Origin: Motilimonas pumila | GTDB lineage: Bacteria; Pseudomonadota; Gammaproteobacteria; Enterobacterales; CBDFNC01 | Length of the DNA stretch: 64,000 nucleotides | Reading direction: 5' to 3' | NCBI RefSeq assembly: GCF_003596335.1 | Contig: NZ_QZCH01000002.1 | Coordinates: 248,001 to 312,000, forward strand | Shown here: piece by piece, positions 44,276 to 54,365 of the stretch | Layout: each line of letters begins with the position of its first letter | Position numbering within the stretch: position 1 is the stretch's first letter | The notes under the pieces: generated by a model | What the model was told of the DNA's origin: nothing | Database searches by the model: none | The model's input: only the letters and a program-made list of their open reading frames with translations | Translations under genes and position numbers: made by a program

Positions 44276-47200
44276 TTAATGGCTGCTTTTATGGTATGCC
44301 TTGTCTTCCATCTGGAAAGACCATATTTTTTGCTGCGACTGCATAACTTGTAAGAGGTTGATACGTTCAGCTTGAGCATCGAACGACAAGGTTAATTGAT
44401 AGCCATTGGTCGGGTGCCATACGCTGAAAGACCAAGCTTGCTCATCACCTTCAAAAGCTTGCGCCAGTAGTTTCTCTTGCTGCGCCAATCGGGGCGTTAA
44501 CATGACTAGAAATTGATCTTGCAATTGGCCATCTCTTGGCAGTATTTCGAGGCGCCACTGCCCAGGCTCTGGTTGAGGTGGGCGAGCTGCGGCGACTTTT
44601 TGTTTTATTTCGCCGTTAGCATCATAGTTATGGCCATCTACATAAAACGCAAACCCTGGGCCTCCTAAAGCGATGGTTTCTGCCCGCCGTGGCAGTAACA
44701 CGTCAATATACAGGCTGGCTTTATCACCTTGAGTTTCATAATGGTGAGGTGATATTCGTCTGGGTTCGACGCTGGTATGCAATAACCAGCGTTTGACATC
44801 TTCGGCTCGGCTGGCTGTGACTAAGTCAAAGACCAAGGCAGTGTCGAGCTGACGATCATATATAAATAACCGCTTCGCAGATTCTACCCGCCGTTGCCGA
44901 CTGGAAAAGTCACCGCTACCTGACTGCGAGTTACTGTAAGCGGGGGTAATATCAGCCCAAGCAGCGAACAATTCAGGAGTTTGCTCCAGTTGTAGCATGG
45001 TCGCGGTGTGGTAGGTGTCGTATTGCTGCTGCCACTCATGCAAACTCACAGGGGCTGGCACCCCCCAACCTGAGCCAATTCGGCGTTGTCCGCCGTCATT
45101 GGCAATGTCACGGCTAGGAGAGTTGTCTTTATTGTCTTGTTTTGGTGGCATTGGCACCGTGTCACCTGCCGCTGTGACGGTTAATGTATTGTGGGCGATG
45201 CTCTGATAGCTGTAGTTTAAGTGGTGGTCACTGCCATAAAATGGGCCGTAATAGCCGCTGTCTAAGGCCAAAGCTTGACCTTTGAAAATAGTGAAACTGC
45301 CTTGATCAAGGTGCTGGTGTGACCAGTAATTATTGCCCGCTCGAAAATTGACATAAGTGGCATTTTTTGAGTTATCACTACGAGCCGTGGCATGACCAAT
45401 GCCGTCAAAGAATTGAAACCAAGGCTTGGCAGGATAGCTTGTTGGCGTCACTGGATTTTGCACCGGCCCCCAAGGCCAACTGGAAGGCGCCAGGATTGAA
45501 TTTGGAACTGCCTCCAAGGTCGCGTGATGATGTATTTCTCTTGCGAGGGCTAACTGGTCGGGCACCGCTCTATCAAAGAAGCGGCCGTCACCATAACGCA
45601 TAGAGCTGCCGTCTGGCCTTATTCTCGCCAGTAAAAAGTCAGCAAAGCCTTGAATGCCCGGTTCTTTAAATAAGTCTTGTCCGGTGGCTTTTCGCCACAT
45701 AGCTGGCAATTGATAAATAGCCTGACCAATGCCTATGCCTATATATTCATTACCTTCGTGCCAGCCACCATTTTGTCCCATTACTTGGCGCCACACGGGC
45801 AACACATTTTGTAACCAAAAATGTGCTGTGAATGCCATCACAGGCTCAAACTCGGGATGGTCTTGGTATCCAGCAATAGCACAAGCCATTAAGGCTTGAA
45901 AAGGGCTGTTGTATAGATACACGTTGTAAGGTGACAAGGCCTGCTGTTGAATGAAATCAACTTGATATTGGCAGCCCGCGAGTAGTTTGAGCAATAAGCT
46001 TTGCCGTTGCTCGGCTGACCACTGAGGGTAAAGCCAGTCATACGCTGTGGCCAAGGGTTTGACTTGATGATTGCCTCGCCCTGAAAAGGTTTGTGCTAAT
46101 AAGGCTTGGTGCAGTCGATTTAAATCGATGCTGCCTGGCGACAACAGCGCTAACTCAACTTGGGCGTGCAACTTGCCGCCTTGCGCCAGTGGCAGCAAGG
46201 TATTGATATAGCTTTGATCCTGAAGCAATAATTGAATCTCTTGCGTTGAAGGTGCCGGTAAGCGTGGCCGCTGGGAGTGAAAGCCCTGCAGTTGCACCCG
46301 GCTCGGGTATTGTCGTTGCAGATCTTGGCCTTGATATTGAGTCACAGATACTAAAGTGCCCAAAAGTAAAAGTACGAGTGAAAAAACGCCGATGGGCCAA
46401 TAGGGTAAAGGGGAGAATATTGGTTGTTCGCACTGTGGGTGATGATTGCGCCAAAAGTGCAATACGAAGATCCAGCTGATACTGGCGATTAAGGCGTCGG
46501 TGAGATCAGGGTAGCGGCCTGGTTGCATAAGTTGCACGGCTTCAAGCAATAAAAAGAGAATAAAAATGGCGATGGCAGATTGTAGCTCTCGTTTGATAAA
46601 CCATTTGGGGTGCGTGCTTATGGCGCAAAAGGCCAGCGCAAAAACGGCCCACACAGGGTTAAACATGGAGACCGCATGAGATAAATTTTGCAACTGATGG
46701 TAGAAAGGAGACCAATTAAAAGCGTGGCTTGGTCCTTGCCCTGGGGTTAAGCTATTGAGAATTAGCCAGGTCAGCACAACCCACGCAATCACGCTATATT
46801 GTTTGGCCGTGATTTGCCGTTGCCTGCACGCAAATATCAAGGTGAAACTGGCCAACAAAGTGGCCGTTAAATTACTGATATTCAGCTGGTGGTATAAAAA
46901 GGCGGGTTGAATTAGCCATAAGACCCAAGGCACGATTGCAATATAACTGTGCCACAGTGGCTTGAGTGTTGCTCTTAGTAATAAGCCAAGCGCAATAAAT
47001 TGCAACAAAAAGCGGCCGAATTCATAAAAGTTCCAAGGTGCTAAATGAGGAGAGAGCAAAGGCTTAATACTGTGCCATACACCCGCTGGGCTGAGGTTAG
47101 GTTGCAGCGGCGCTAAGTAAGCCAATAATAAAAAAATGCAGGTTAGCACACCGACTAATGTGCGACTGCCTGAGTTAAATAAACCGTGGTAGTAAAGTTT

Positions 47201-48571
47201 AAGTTGACCACCGTAATGAATGTGCTGACGATAGCGCGCTGCGATGAGGGCGCCAATAAATGCTCCTGTGGTATTAAGAATAAGGTCAAGGTAAGACGTA
47301 TTACGGTGGGGCAAGAAAAATTGTAGGTACTCCAAGCAGTAGCTTAATGCAAATCCCCACCAACCAACCCAAAGGTAACGTTGCCAAATAGGGCTTTTTA
47401 AGTGTTGCAGCAACATAAAACCCAATGGCAGATAAATAACACTATTGACAATAATATCTGTCAGACTTAAGCCTTCGGGTGCACTGAGCAATACTGACCA
47501 AATCGCGGGAGGTTCACCTTGCCAATGCGTAAACGGAAATAAAGTGCCATAGGCAATTAATAAAGCATAAATGAACAGCGGCCAAACGCTCATGGTTGAA
47601 TCATTAGTGAGACTCAATGATTCAGGTTCTTGAAGCGAACTTGCTTGAGCAGAGCTGTTTCCTTCAATTTTTGACGAGACGCGCGAGTCAGTGTGACGCA
47701 AACTATGACGAATTAATTTATGGCTTTGCACCAAAATCATCATTACCACTATGTAGCCAGGAATATAGAGTAGCAGCAGTTGCCAAAAGCCCCAGTTACC
47801 CTGTCGGCTTTGCCCTAAAATAAAGCTTAGGCCGTGGTAAGCCAGGCCATATTTTTCCACATTAGGCTCAATGCTAAACCACAGACAAATAAAGCTAATG
47901 GGCCACACAGAGCAATAAAGTAATAATCGAGGGCCAATATGGTAGGGATGTGCGAGCCATTGGCTGGCTTTTGCGAGTATGAGTAAGTAGGTGAACACCG
48001 CAAGTAGGCCAAATGGTTGTCGCAGTAGTTCGGTAATATTATCGGTCGCAGCATACATGACGATCATGGCGTAGCTGAAACAGGCGACTGGTAACAGCAG
48101 TAACAGGCTTAAGCCTCTTATTCTAGGGGGCGAACAAGCGGCCATAAACGCCAGTTGTATAAGCCATAACCAAGCCCAAAACCGAATGATTAACTCCCAC
48201 TCCCACGGCCAACGGTAAATGGGGCTACCCAGCACGTCGAACAGACTTTCTGCTGCCATGAATTGACTAAGAACAAGCCAGAGTAAACAGTCAGCAATGA
48301 AAATCCGGGCTAAAAGGTGCAACGCAGAAGGCTGCTTTGTACATAAGCTTAAGGGATAGATAATGCCTAGGTGTAATAAGGCAACTAAGCTGAGGGCAAG
48401 GCCAAATGGCGAAGATTGTGATACCAGCTCTGTCAGGTTTTTAGGCAATGGCAGGTATTGCAGCACAAAAGTTATCGCCGTCAGCGCTAAAAATAAGGGC
48501 AGTAATACCCAAAGTTGGCGTTTGAGCATTCGTGATTCTGATGCAAGAGGGCCTGTCGCTGTGGATGTCAT
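44276..48571 (-). CDS. VanZ-VanZ-heparinase II/III fusion protein
   Basis: 1431 residues. The first 760 are membrane helices with two VanZ-like blocks: one around 330-460 (SYCLEYLQFFLPHRNTSYLDL) and a second, less complete one around 600-710 (LEAVQLMQPGRYPDLTDAL). The remaining 670 form a heparinase II/III-type polysaccharide lyase: toroid, then WSHQHLDQGSF with catalytic-site His and SIAHNTLTV. I chose the ATG at 48571, which has AAGGA seven bases upstream, over the one at 48589. First gene of the minus-strand arm. Likely a membrane-bound lyase trimming the polymer made by this locus, by context. Confidence 0.85.
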   Translation of the reverse strand: MTSTATGPLASESRMLKRQLWVLLPLFLALTAITFVLQYLPLPKNLTELVSQSSPFGLALSLVALLHLGIIYPLSLCTKQPSALHLLARIFIADCLLWLVLSQFMAAESLFDVLGSPIYRWPWEWELIIRFWAWLWLIQLAFMAACSPPRIRGLSLLLLLPVACFSYAMIVMYAATDNITELLRQPFGLLAVFTYLLILAKASQWLAHPYHIGPRLLLYCSVWPISFICLWFSIEPNVEKYGLAYHGLSFILGQSRQGNWGFWQLLLLYIPGYIVVMMILVQSHKLIRHSLRHTDSRVSSKIEGNSSAQASSLQEPESLSLTNDSTMSVWPLFIYALLIAYGTLFPFTHWQGEPPAIWSVLLSAPEGLSLTDIIVNSVIYLPLGFMLLQHLKSPIWQRYLWVGWWGFALSYCLEYLQFFLPHRNTSYLDLILNTTGAFIGALIAARYRQHIHYGGQLKLYYHGLFNSGSRTLVGVLTCIFLLLAYLAPLQPNLSPAGVWHSIKPLLSPHLAPWNFYEFGRFLLQFIALGLLLRATLKPLWHSYIAIVPWVLWLIQPAFLYHQLNISNLTATLLASFTLIFACRQRQITAKQYSVIAWVVLTWLILNSLTPGQGPSHAFNWSPFYHQLQNLSHAVSMFNPVWAVFALAFCAISTHPKWFIKRELQSAIAIFILFLLLEAVQLMQPGRYPDLTDALIASISWIFVLHFWRNHHPQCEQPIFSPLPYWPIGVFSLVLLLLGTLVSVTQYQGQDLQRQYPSRVQLQGFHSQRPRLPAPSTQEIQLLLQDQSYINTLLPLAQGGKLHAQVELALLSPGSIDLNRLHQALLAQTFSGRGNHQVKPLATAYDWLYPQWSAEQRQSLLLKLLAGCQYQVDFIQQQALSPYNVYLYNSPFQALMACAIAGYQDHPEFEPVMAFTAHFWLQNVLPVWRQVMGQNGGWHEGNEYIGIGIGQAIYQLPAMWRKATGQDLFKEPGIQGFADFLLARIRPDGSSMRYGDGRFFDRAVPDQLALAREIHHHATLEAVPNSILAPSSWPWGPVQNPVTPTSYPAKPWFQFFDGIGHATARSDNSKNATYVNFRAGNNYWSHQHLDQGSFTIFKGQALALDSGYYGPFYGSDHHLNYSYQSIAHNTLTVTAAGDTVPMPPKQDNKDNSPSRDIANDGGQRRIGSGWGVPAPVSLHEWQQQYDTYHTATMLQLEQTPELFAAWADITPAYSNSQSGSGDFSSRQRRVESAKRLFIYDRQLDTALVFDLVTASRAEDVKRWLLHTSVEPRRISPHHYETQGDKASLYIDVLLPRRAETIALGGPGFAFYVDGHNYDANGEIKQKVAAARPPQPEPGQWRLEILPRDGQLQDQFLVMLTPRLAQQEKLLAQAFEGDEQAWSFSVWHPTNGYQLTLSFDAQAERINLLQVMQSQQKIWSFQMEDKAYHKSSH

Positions 48572-48697
48572 CGCTTCTTCCTTGAGCATTCAACAAATAC
48601 CAAATGCGCCTTGGTGTTGGCGTTATTTAATTCTAGTTGAGATGCGGCAAAGCGTGCTAGTTAGTCAAACAGATGGAAGGTTTAAATCAGGGGACAT

Positions 48698-48726
48698 AAA
48701 AAAGCACCGCCGAAGCGGTGCTTTTT
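48698..48726 (-). terminator. Intrinsic terminator of the carboxylase gene
   Basis: Read on the minus strand: AAAAAGCACCGC, UUCG loop, GCGGTGC and six T. The stable UUCG tetraloop and flanking A/T runs make it a textbook terminator, 19 bases after the carboxylase stop. Confidence 0.95.
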
Positions 48727-48744
48727 GAAGATCATATCAAGGGA

Positions 48745-51700
48745 TTAGTTTACCGGCGAGACGATAAACAGTAAGTCACCCGTTGATACCTGCTGACCGC
48801 TGGTATTCATAATGCGCTCTACTTTGTACTTCTTATCTGCTGGATAAACTTCGGCGTCTTTGCGGTTAAAGCCGGCCAGGTTGACTTGCGAGAACATCTT
48901 CATTGCTTCCATTAAACCTAATGTTTGATCAACGGTTACAATGTCGCCCTCTTTGACAAAGTCTGGTTCACTTGGCGACGACGCAGTGTAGAAAATACCG
49001 GCGCTTTGAGCGATAACTTTCAGCTCATCAGAGCCTTCTACTTTCACCGACTCAGCTTGTTTTCCACCTTCAATGATAGCGGCGGCTTCCATTTCAGCGA
49101 TTAATGCATCATGGTCAAGCTCTGCCATTAATTTAGGCAGGTAGTTGGTGTCGTATACGCCTTGGTTGAAAGTTTCATCAGCCAGGATGCGTTTCAATAG
49201 TGGAATATTGGTTGCTATACCTTTGATTACTACTGAGTCTAGGTAGTCGTATAGTTTCTTAACCGTATCTTCACGATCTTTGCCTGTAATAATGATTTGA
49301 GCAATTAAGCTGTCATAATAAGGTGAAACCTCTTTACCTGCAGCTACCATCGCCATTAATTCAACATCATCACGTTCTGGCAATACACATTCGGTGACTA
49401 AACCAGGGTTAGGCACTAATTGCATCACGCCGTGGTTGTCAATCGCCGCTTTTTCCGCAGTTACACGCACTTCAATGGCGTAGCCGTTTGGTTTAGGCTC
49501 CATTGACTCAATGCTTTCACCTGAAGCAATCTTGTACTGAGTTGATACGATATCAATACCAGAAGTTGCTTCTGTGACCGGATGCTCAACCTGTAGGCGA
49601 GTATTCATTTCCATGAAGTAAACATCGTTGGCATCAAGGTCGTAAATGAATTCTACCGTACCTGCACCAAAGTAATTCACAGCATCAGCGATGTCTGCCG
49701 TGTACTGGTAACAACGATCTTCCAGCTCTTTTGGCAGCATGGTAGAACCAGACTCTTCCACCACTTTTTGGTTGTTACGCTGCACCGAACAATCACGTAA
49801 GCCGAGTACTCGAGTGTTACCAAACTTGTCTCGCAGTAGCTGGACTTCGATGTGGCGCAATGACGTTACATATTTCTCTAGATATAAGTCGCCGTTACCA
49901 AATGCTGCGCGGGCTTCAGCGCTTACGCGTTGGAATAGCTCGTACATTTCATCTGGCTTTTCTACGACTTGAATACCTTTACCACCACCGCCGTTCACCG
50001 CTTTTAACAGCACAGGGTAACCAATTGTTTCAGCAATATCCTCTGCTTGCTCTGCGCTACTGAGGATACCGTGCGAGCCAGGTACTACAGGCACATTGTT
50101 GTCTTGCGCTGTTTTAATTGCGTTCGACTTGTTACCCATGGTTGACATGCTCTTGGTGCTAGGACCAATAAAGTTCACTCCGTGGTTAACACACATGCTG
50201 GCAAATTGTGGGCTTTCTGATAAGAAGCCAATGCCTGGGTGCAGCGAATCTACTTGTTCGTGCTCTGCAACGCGCAGTACTGAGTAGCCGTTTAGGTAAC
50301 TTTCATCTGAGGTATTACCACCCAAACATACAAGGCGGTCGTTCTCACGTAGCATATCGGCAGGTACAGAGTTCATATCTGGATCTGAAGCGACCAATAC
50401 TACGTCGATATCATTCTCTTGTGCTTTGCGGATCAGTTTCACCGCGGTACAGCCACGAGCATGGATCAGGGTTTTCTTGACCGGTTTCATCAGCGCAACA
50501 GGATCGGCTTGCGTTGGTTCCCCTTGTTCAACTTCAAACTTAGGTACAAAGCCTGCTAATGCACGGTTGATCACTTCTTCTACCGTGCTGGTTGGCATAG
50601 GCATTGCCACGTCAATTTCACGCAGTTTAGTGTCAATCTCGTCTGAGAACGGGTTTTTCACCAGTCCCGCCATTGAGCCGGACTTAACTGATAAGTAGTT
50701 CGACAGGGTAGACGTCGATGGCAAGTAAGCCGGTACCACCATTTGTCCCGCAAACGGCATGTTGGTGCCCGAGAAGTAGTAAGTTTGCACCAGTGGGTGA
50801 GTCACAAAGCTTGCTTGTGCACCACCAGTACAATCACCGTAGCCAAACATCACGATGGGTAACTCGTTATCACGAATAAAGCGGGTGATACGGTCATTGA
50901 CAATCGCCATAGAGAATAGCGCAGAAGCACCTTCTTTAGTTTGCATGCCGCCAGAGCTGATAAACGCAATCACAGGTAAGTGTTGCTTGGCACACTCAAC
51001 CAACAAGGCACAGAATTTCTCAGCACTTGCCATATCAAACGCACCGGCTTGGAATGACATATTGGAAACCGCGATACCGACGCGCTGGCTGCCGCCTTCT
51101 GCTAGGTCGAAATCGGCAATACCTGTTACCAAACCACACGGTTTGATGTTGCGGTCAAGGGCGTCTTCCACTGATAGGCGAAAGCCAGGGAAGTCTAAGC
51201 TGTTTGCTGTCATTTGCTTGCTGTTAAGCTCATAGAAGTTACCAAAGAACTTCGCGATGATATCAGCGAAACCTTTGTTACCTTTGCGCTTTTCTTCGCG
51301 AAGCAAACCTTGAATAAGTAAGTCTTGGTAACCCATGGTTAAGCGGTTCCAGAAGTCTTTACGACGACCGATACGCATTGGGTTGATGGCACCTTTGTAG
51401 CTGCCTTTGTCCGTTTCGGTTTCGTAGTATTCAGGCAGTAGGCGTTCGAAGAAGTAAGTCAGTACCACGAACAAACTGTCGTTTAGCTGCGGGAAGCCGA
51501 TGCTTTTCCATTGTTCTACTTTAGACAGTAGGTCGCCACGATGAGATTGAGATAAGAAGAACTTCAACCAATTGTTGAATGATTCTTTTTGTTCTGCAGT
51601 GTCGCCACTTTTACTGACTTTTTCTAATGCGCCGTCTAATGACTCGTGCATAAGTGCAGAGACTGCCTCACGAGAAAGGGCTTGGTTGTCCATCGCTTCT

Positions 51701-53310
51701 TTCGCGATAGACGCCAAGTTACCAATCGCATTGTCATACAAGGCGTTGAATAGCAGGATGTTGCGACACTCTTGAATAAAGTCTTGGCGCAGCTCTTTGT
51801 GCACAATGACGTCAATCACTGTCAGGTCATTCAGCTCTGGCCACTGCTCTGTTTCCGCATTGCTGTCGTCTGATAAGAATCTAATCAGTGAGCGGAAGTT
51901 ATTGACTGCGCTAGATTTCCAACGGTTGTAAAGAGACAAGCTCAAGTTGAATAGTAACGCTTGTTTGGCTTTCTCGTAGTTTTCTTTTGGTTCACCCAAA
52001 ATTAACTTCGTGAGAACGTTACGCTCTGTGTCTATTTCTTCACGTTTGCCGGTGAAGTTTTTCCAGTCTTTGTTGAGCTGGTCGTCGTATTTGATTTTAT
52101 CAGGTGATTCAACCCATTGCTCAAAGATGCGACGCTGGTCTTCTTTGATACGGTTTTTAAGGTCACCTTCAGGTACCTCTAGTTTAGAAAGGCGACCATA
52201 TTGGTCTTCTGAAATAGAGCTGATGCGTGAGCGCAGAGTGAGATACCGCATGTAGCGGTAAGCCAAACCAAACGCGTTGTTGTGCACGGTTGGGTTGTTC
52301 GCTAGGTTAAATTCAGACGCACTTTCTACTTCTTTTAAGTGCTTAGATGGCGTTAGGTAACGCGCTAAGCTGCGCTGATAATGCTCGTGAATATCCGGGT
52401 ACTTGCGAACAAATTCAATAGAAGCACCTTCAATCGACAAGATTGAAGATACAATGGCTTTTTGCAGGTTGCGTTGACGCTCGTCTTTATCGACTGGAGA
52501 ATAATCAATAATGCCATCGATACAGCCGTTGTTGTACAGCTCTTCAGGTGATACGCCAACAAATTTGGCACATTCTTGCCAAGACAAGTTGTATTTACGA
52601 GCAATACTCTGCAAGCCTTTTGGCTGGATGGTATTAAAGATACCGTCACGTACCGATAATAAAATGTTAGCAGTCGCCAGTGGAATTGCGCCACCTGAGT
52701 AACCAACACCTATGATGATACCTACCGTCGGTACGTCAACATTGGCCGACTCAGTGATCATTTGTGAAATGCTATGGGCTTGGTTGTTAGCATTGGCCTC
52801 TTCACCGGCATCCGCTCCTGGGGTGTCGATAAGGTACACGATTGGCAGTGCCATCTCTGAATACTTACGAATAGCTTCACTGGCCGCGTGGTGATGTTCA
52901 GGCATCCACGCACCATTATTTGTCGTACGCTCTTGCGCAATAACACCTACACGGCGAAAGCCTGCGCCAAAGTCTAGGTCTATCTCAGCACAGTAAAACG
53001 GCCCTTGGCTCGTCTCTGTGATAACTTTACCGTTAAACCCTGCAATGACATCTTTTGCGCTTGGGCGTTTGTTGTCTTCAGCAGGCTCAACAGTACGGGT
53101 GATGTAGGCATCAACATCCAGCTTTTTGATTGCTTTTAAATTCGCCTGGATCTTGTCATCGTCGATGAGGCCGTCTAACTTTTCAACAACGGATGGCAGG
53201 CTTTTATCAGGGAAGAGAGAGAAATCTTTAGCTAAGTGTTCTGCTTGAACGAATAGAGGATCAGGTCCTTTAGTCATTTCAAGGAACGAGGATGTTGCTT
53301 TGTTAGCCAT
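48745..53310 (-). CDS. Single-chain acyl-CoA carboxylase (CT-alpha, CT-beta, BC, biotin carrier)
   Basis: 1521 residues joining every acetyl/acyl-CoA carboxylase activity. In order: AccA-like carboxyltransferase half (about 80-330; IDTPGADAGEEANANNQAHS and IGVGYSGGAIPLATAN), an unassigned helical region (330-700), AccD-like half (about 705-935; SSGGMQTKEGASALFSM, without a zinc finger), biotin carboxylase (about 945-1390; GGGGKGI, FMEMNTRLQVEHPVTE) and a biotinyl domain with EAMKM (Lys1471). It would make malonyl-CoA or a homologous acid; substrate specificity is not evident. Shewanella proteins of this type are annotated as multifunctional accADC (recollection). AAGGA precedes the ATG. Divergent LysR gene suggests control. 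Confidence 0.92.
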   Translation of the reverse strand: MANKATSSFLEMTKGPDPLFVQAEHLAKDFSLFPDKSLPSVVEKLDGLIDDDKIQANLKAIKKLDVDAYITRTVEPAEDNKRPSAKDVIAGFNGKVITETSQGPFYCAEIDLDFGAGFRRVGVIAQERTTNNGAWMPEHHHAASEAIRKYSEMALPIVYLIDTPGADAGEEANANNQAHSISQMITESANVDVPTVGIIIGVGYSGGAIPLATANILLSVRDGIFNTIQPKGLQSIARKYNLSWQECAKFVGVSPEELYNNGCIDGIIDYSPVDKDERQRNLQKAIVSSILSIEGASIEFVRKYPDIHEHYQRSLARYLTPSKHLKEVESASEFNLANNPTVHNNAFGLAYRYMRYLTLRSRISSISEDQYGRLSKLEVPEGDLKNRIKEDQRRIFEQWVESPDKIKYDDQLNKDWKNFTGKREEIDTERNVLTKLILGEPKENYEKAKQALLFNLSLSLYNRWKSSAVNNFRSLIRFLSDDSNAETEQWPELNDLTVIDVIVHKELRQDFIQECRNILLFNALYDNAIGNLASIAKEAMDNQALSREAVSALMHESLDGALEKVSKSGDTAEQKESFNNWLKFFLSQSHRGDLLSKVEQWKSIGFPQLNDSLFVVLTYFFERLLPEYYETETDKGSYKGAINPMRIGRRKDFWNRLTMGYQDLLIQGLLREEKRKGNKGFADIIAKFFGNFYELNSKQMTANSLDFPGFRLSVEDALDRNIKPCGLVTGIADFDLAEGGSQRVGIAVSNMSFQAGAFDMASAEKFCALLVECAKQHLPVIAFISSGGMQTKEGASALFSMAIVNDRITRFIRDNELPIVMFGYGDCTGGAQASFVTHPLVQTYYFSGTNMPFAGQMVVPAYLPSTSTLSNYLSVKSGSMAGLVKNPFSDEIDTKLREIDVAMPMPTSTVEEVINRALAGFVPKFEVEQGEPTQADPVALMKPVKKTLIHARGCTAVKLIRKAQENDIDVVLVASDPDMNSVPADMLRENDRLVCLGGNTSDESYLNGYSVLRVAEHEQVDSLHPGIGFLSESPQFASMCVNHGVNFIGPSTKSMSTMGNKSNAIKTAQDNNVPVVPGSHGILSSAEQAEDIAETIGYPVLLKAVNGGGGKGIQVVEKPDEMYELFQRVSAEARAAFGNGDLYLEKYVTSLRHIEVQLLRDKFGNTRVLGLRDCSVQRNNQKVVEESGSTMLPKELEDRCYQYTADIADAVNYFGAGTVEFIYDLDANDVYFMEMNTRLQVEHPVTEATSGIDIVSTQYKIASGESIESMEPKPNGYAIEVRVTAEKAAIDNHGVMQLVPNPGLVTECVLPERDDVELMAMVAAGKEVSPYYDSLIAQIIITGKDREDTVKKLYDYLDSVVIKGIATNIPLLKRILADETFNQGVYDTNYLPKLMAELDHDALIAEMEAAAIIEGGKQAESVKVEGSDELKVIAQSAGIFYTASSPSEPDFVKEGDIVTVDQTLGLMEAMKMFSQVNLAGFNRKDAEVYPADKKYKVERIMNTSGQQVSTGDLLFIVSPVN

Positions 53311-53402
53311 ACATTATCCTTATTTTATTCATATGCATATATGTGTGAGCATAATCTACAGCAAAGTTAAATGTGTTACTATGCTTTGGTGTTAAACAGC
53401 AT

Positions 53403-53418
53403 GTTCCAAAAATGGAAC
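53403..53418. promoter_or_regulatory. Candidate LysR operator between the carboxylase and its regulator
   Basis: A perfect inverted repeat GTTCCA-AAAA-TGGAAC lies 14 bases before the LysR start and about 95 bases before the carboxylase start. Its place in a divergent intergenic region fits autoregulation and control of the carboxylase. Evidence is symmetry and position. Confidence 0.55.
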
Positions 53419-53431
53419 AGCAAGGAAAACT

Positions 53432-54352
53432 GTGACTGATCTAAATGGAATGGCGATTTTTGCAAAGGTAGTGGAAGCGAAGGGGTACTCTCAAGCTTCT
53501 CGTAATACTGGTTTGCCGAAATCGACCATTAGCCGAAAAATATCACAATTAGAAGATCTGCTCGGGGTGCGATTATTGCAGCGCAATACCCGTGGCCTAA
53601 GTTTAACCCATGTAGGCGCTCTGTATTATCAACATTGTGCAAATATAGTAAAAGAAATCGAACAAGCCACCGCCACCATAGAAAATAGTCATCAAGACGT
53701 CAGTGGTTTATTGCGCATTGCTCTGCCAGTTTCTTTTAACCAAGATGCAATGGCAACTTTATGCAGCGGCTTTTTACGAAAGTTTCCCAAAATTGACATA
53801 GATATACAGTTTATTGACTCTGAGGTAAGTTTGATTGGCGAAGGGTATGATATTGCAATCAAATATGGCCCACTTGAGCCTTCAGATTTGATTGCGAGGG
53901 TGTTGATTGAGCGACAACCTATTTTGGTGGCCAGTGATACTTATCTCAATGTGCATGGCGCACCCATGACACCTCAAGATTTATCCCTGCATCAAGGCTT
54001 GTTGTTGGGGACTCCAAGGTCATCAGCCATTTGGCCACTTGGGCTAGGAACTGAAAAAACCATGGTACAGTTTGAGCGCAGAGTACGGGTCAACAGCAAT
54101 ACCATGCTCAAACAAATGACCAAAGCGGGAGTTGGCATTGCAATGCTTACAGAGTCCATTTGCCGTGAAGAATTGTCCTCAGGCATGCTTAAACGCGTGC
54201 TGCAAGAATTCCCTATTGAACCGATTAAGGTGTACGGCGTGTATTCAAGCAGGCGTCAGCTGGCGACTAAAATTACCAGCTTTTTAGACTTTTTTGCGGA
54301 GCATTTCGCCAATCATGAAACGCTGGCGCCGCTAATGGCAAATCAACGATAG
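53432..54352 (+). CDS. LysR family regulator, divergent from the carboxylase
   Basis: 306 residues. Seen: N-terminal helix-turn-helix (VVEAKGYSQASRNTGLPKSTISRKISQLEDLLGVRLLQRNTRGLSLT) and the CrgA/DsdC-like effector domain. The start is GTG at 53432 with AGGA five bases upstream; an ATG at 53450 is the alternative. Divergence from the large carboxylase, with a palindrome between them, suggests it regulates that gene, probably in response to a fatty-acid or acyl-CoA related signal (inference). It converges with the two-component system. Confidence 0.9.
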   Translation: MTDLNGMAIFAKVVEAKGYSQASRNTGLPKSTISRKISQLEDLLGVRLLQRNTRGLSLTHVGALYYQHCANIVKEIEQATATIENSHQDVSGLLRIALPVSFNQDAMATLCSGFLRKFPKIDIDIQFIDSEVSLIGEGYDIAIKYGPLEPSDLIARVLIERQPILVASDTYLNVHGAPMTPQDLSLHQGLLLGTPRSSAIWPLGLGTEKTMVQFERRVRVNSNTMLKQMTKAGVGIAMLTESICREELSSGMLKRVLQEFPIEPIKVYGVYSSRRQLATKITSFLDFFAEHFANHETLAPLMANQR

Positions 54353-54365
54353 CGGTTCAAGCCGC

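Noticed and set aside
50855..51235. 126-codon plus-strand ORF antisense to the carboxylase
   Set aside because: Lies fully inside a well-supported gene, Ser/Arg-rich translation without motifs.
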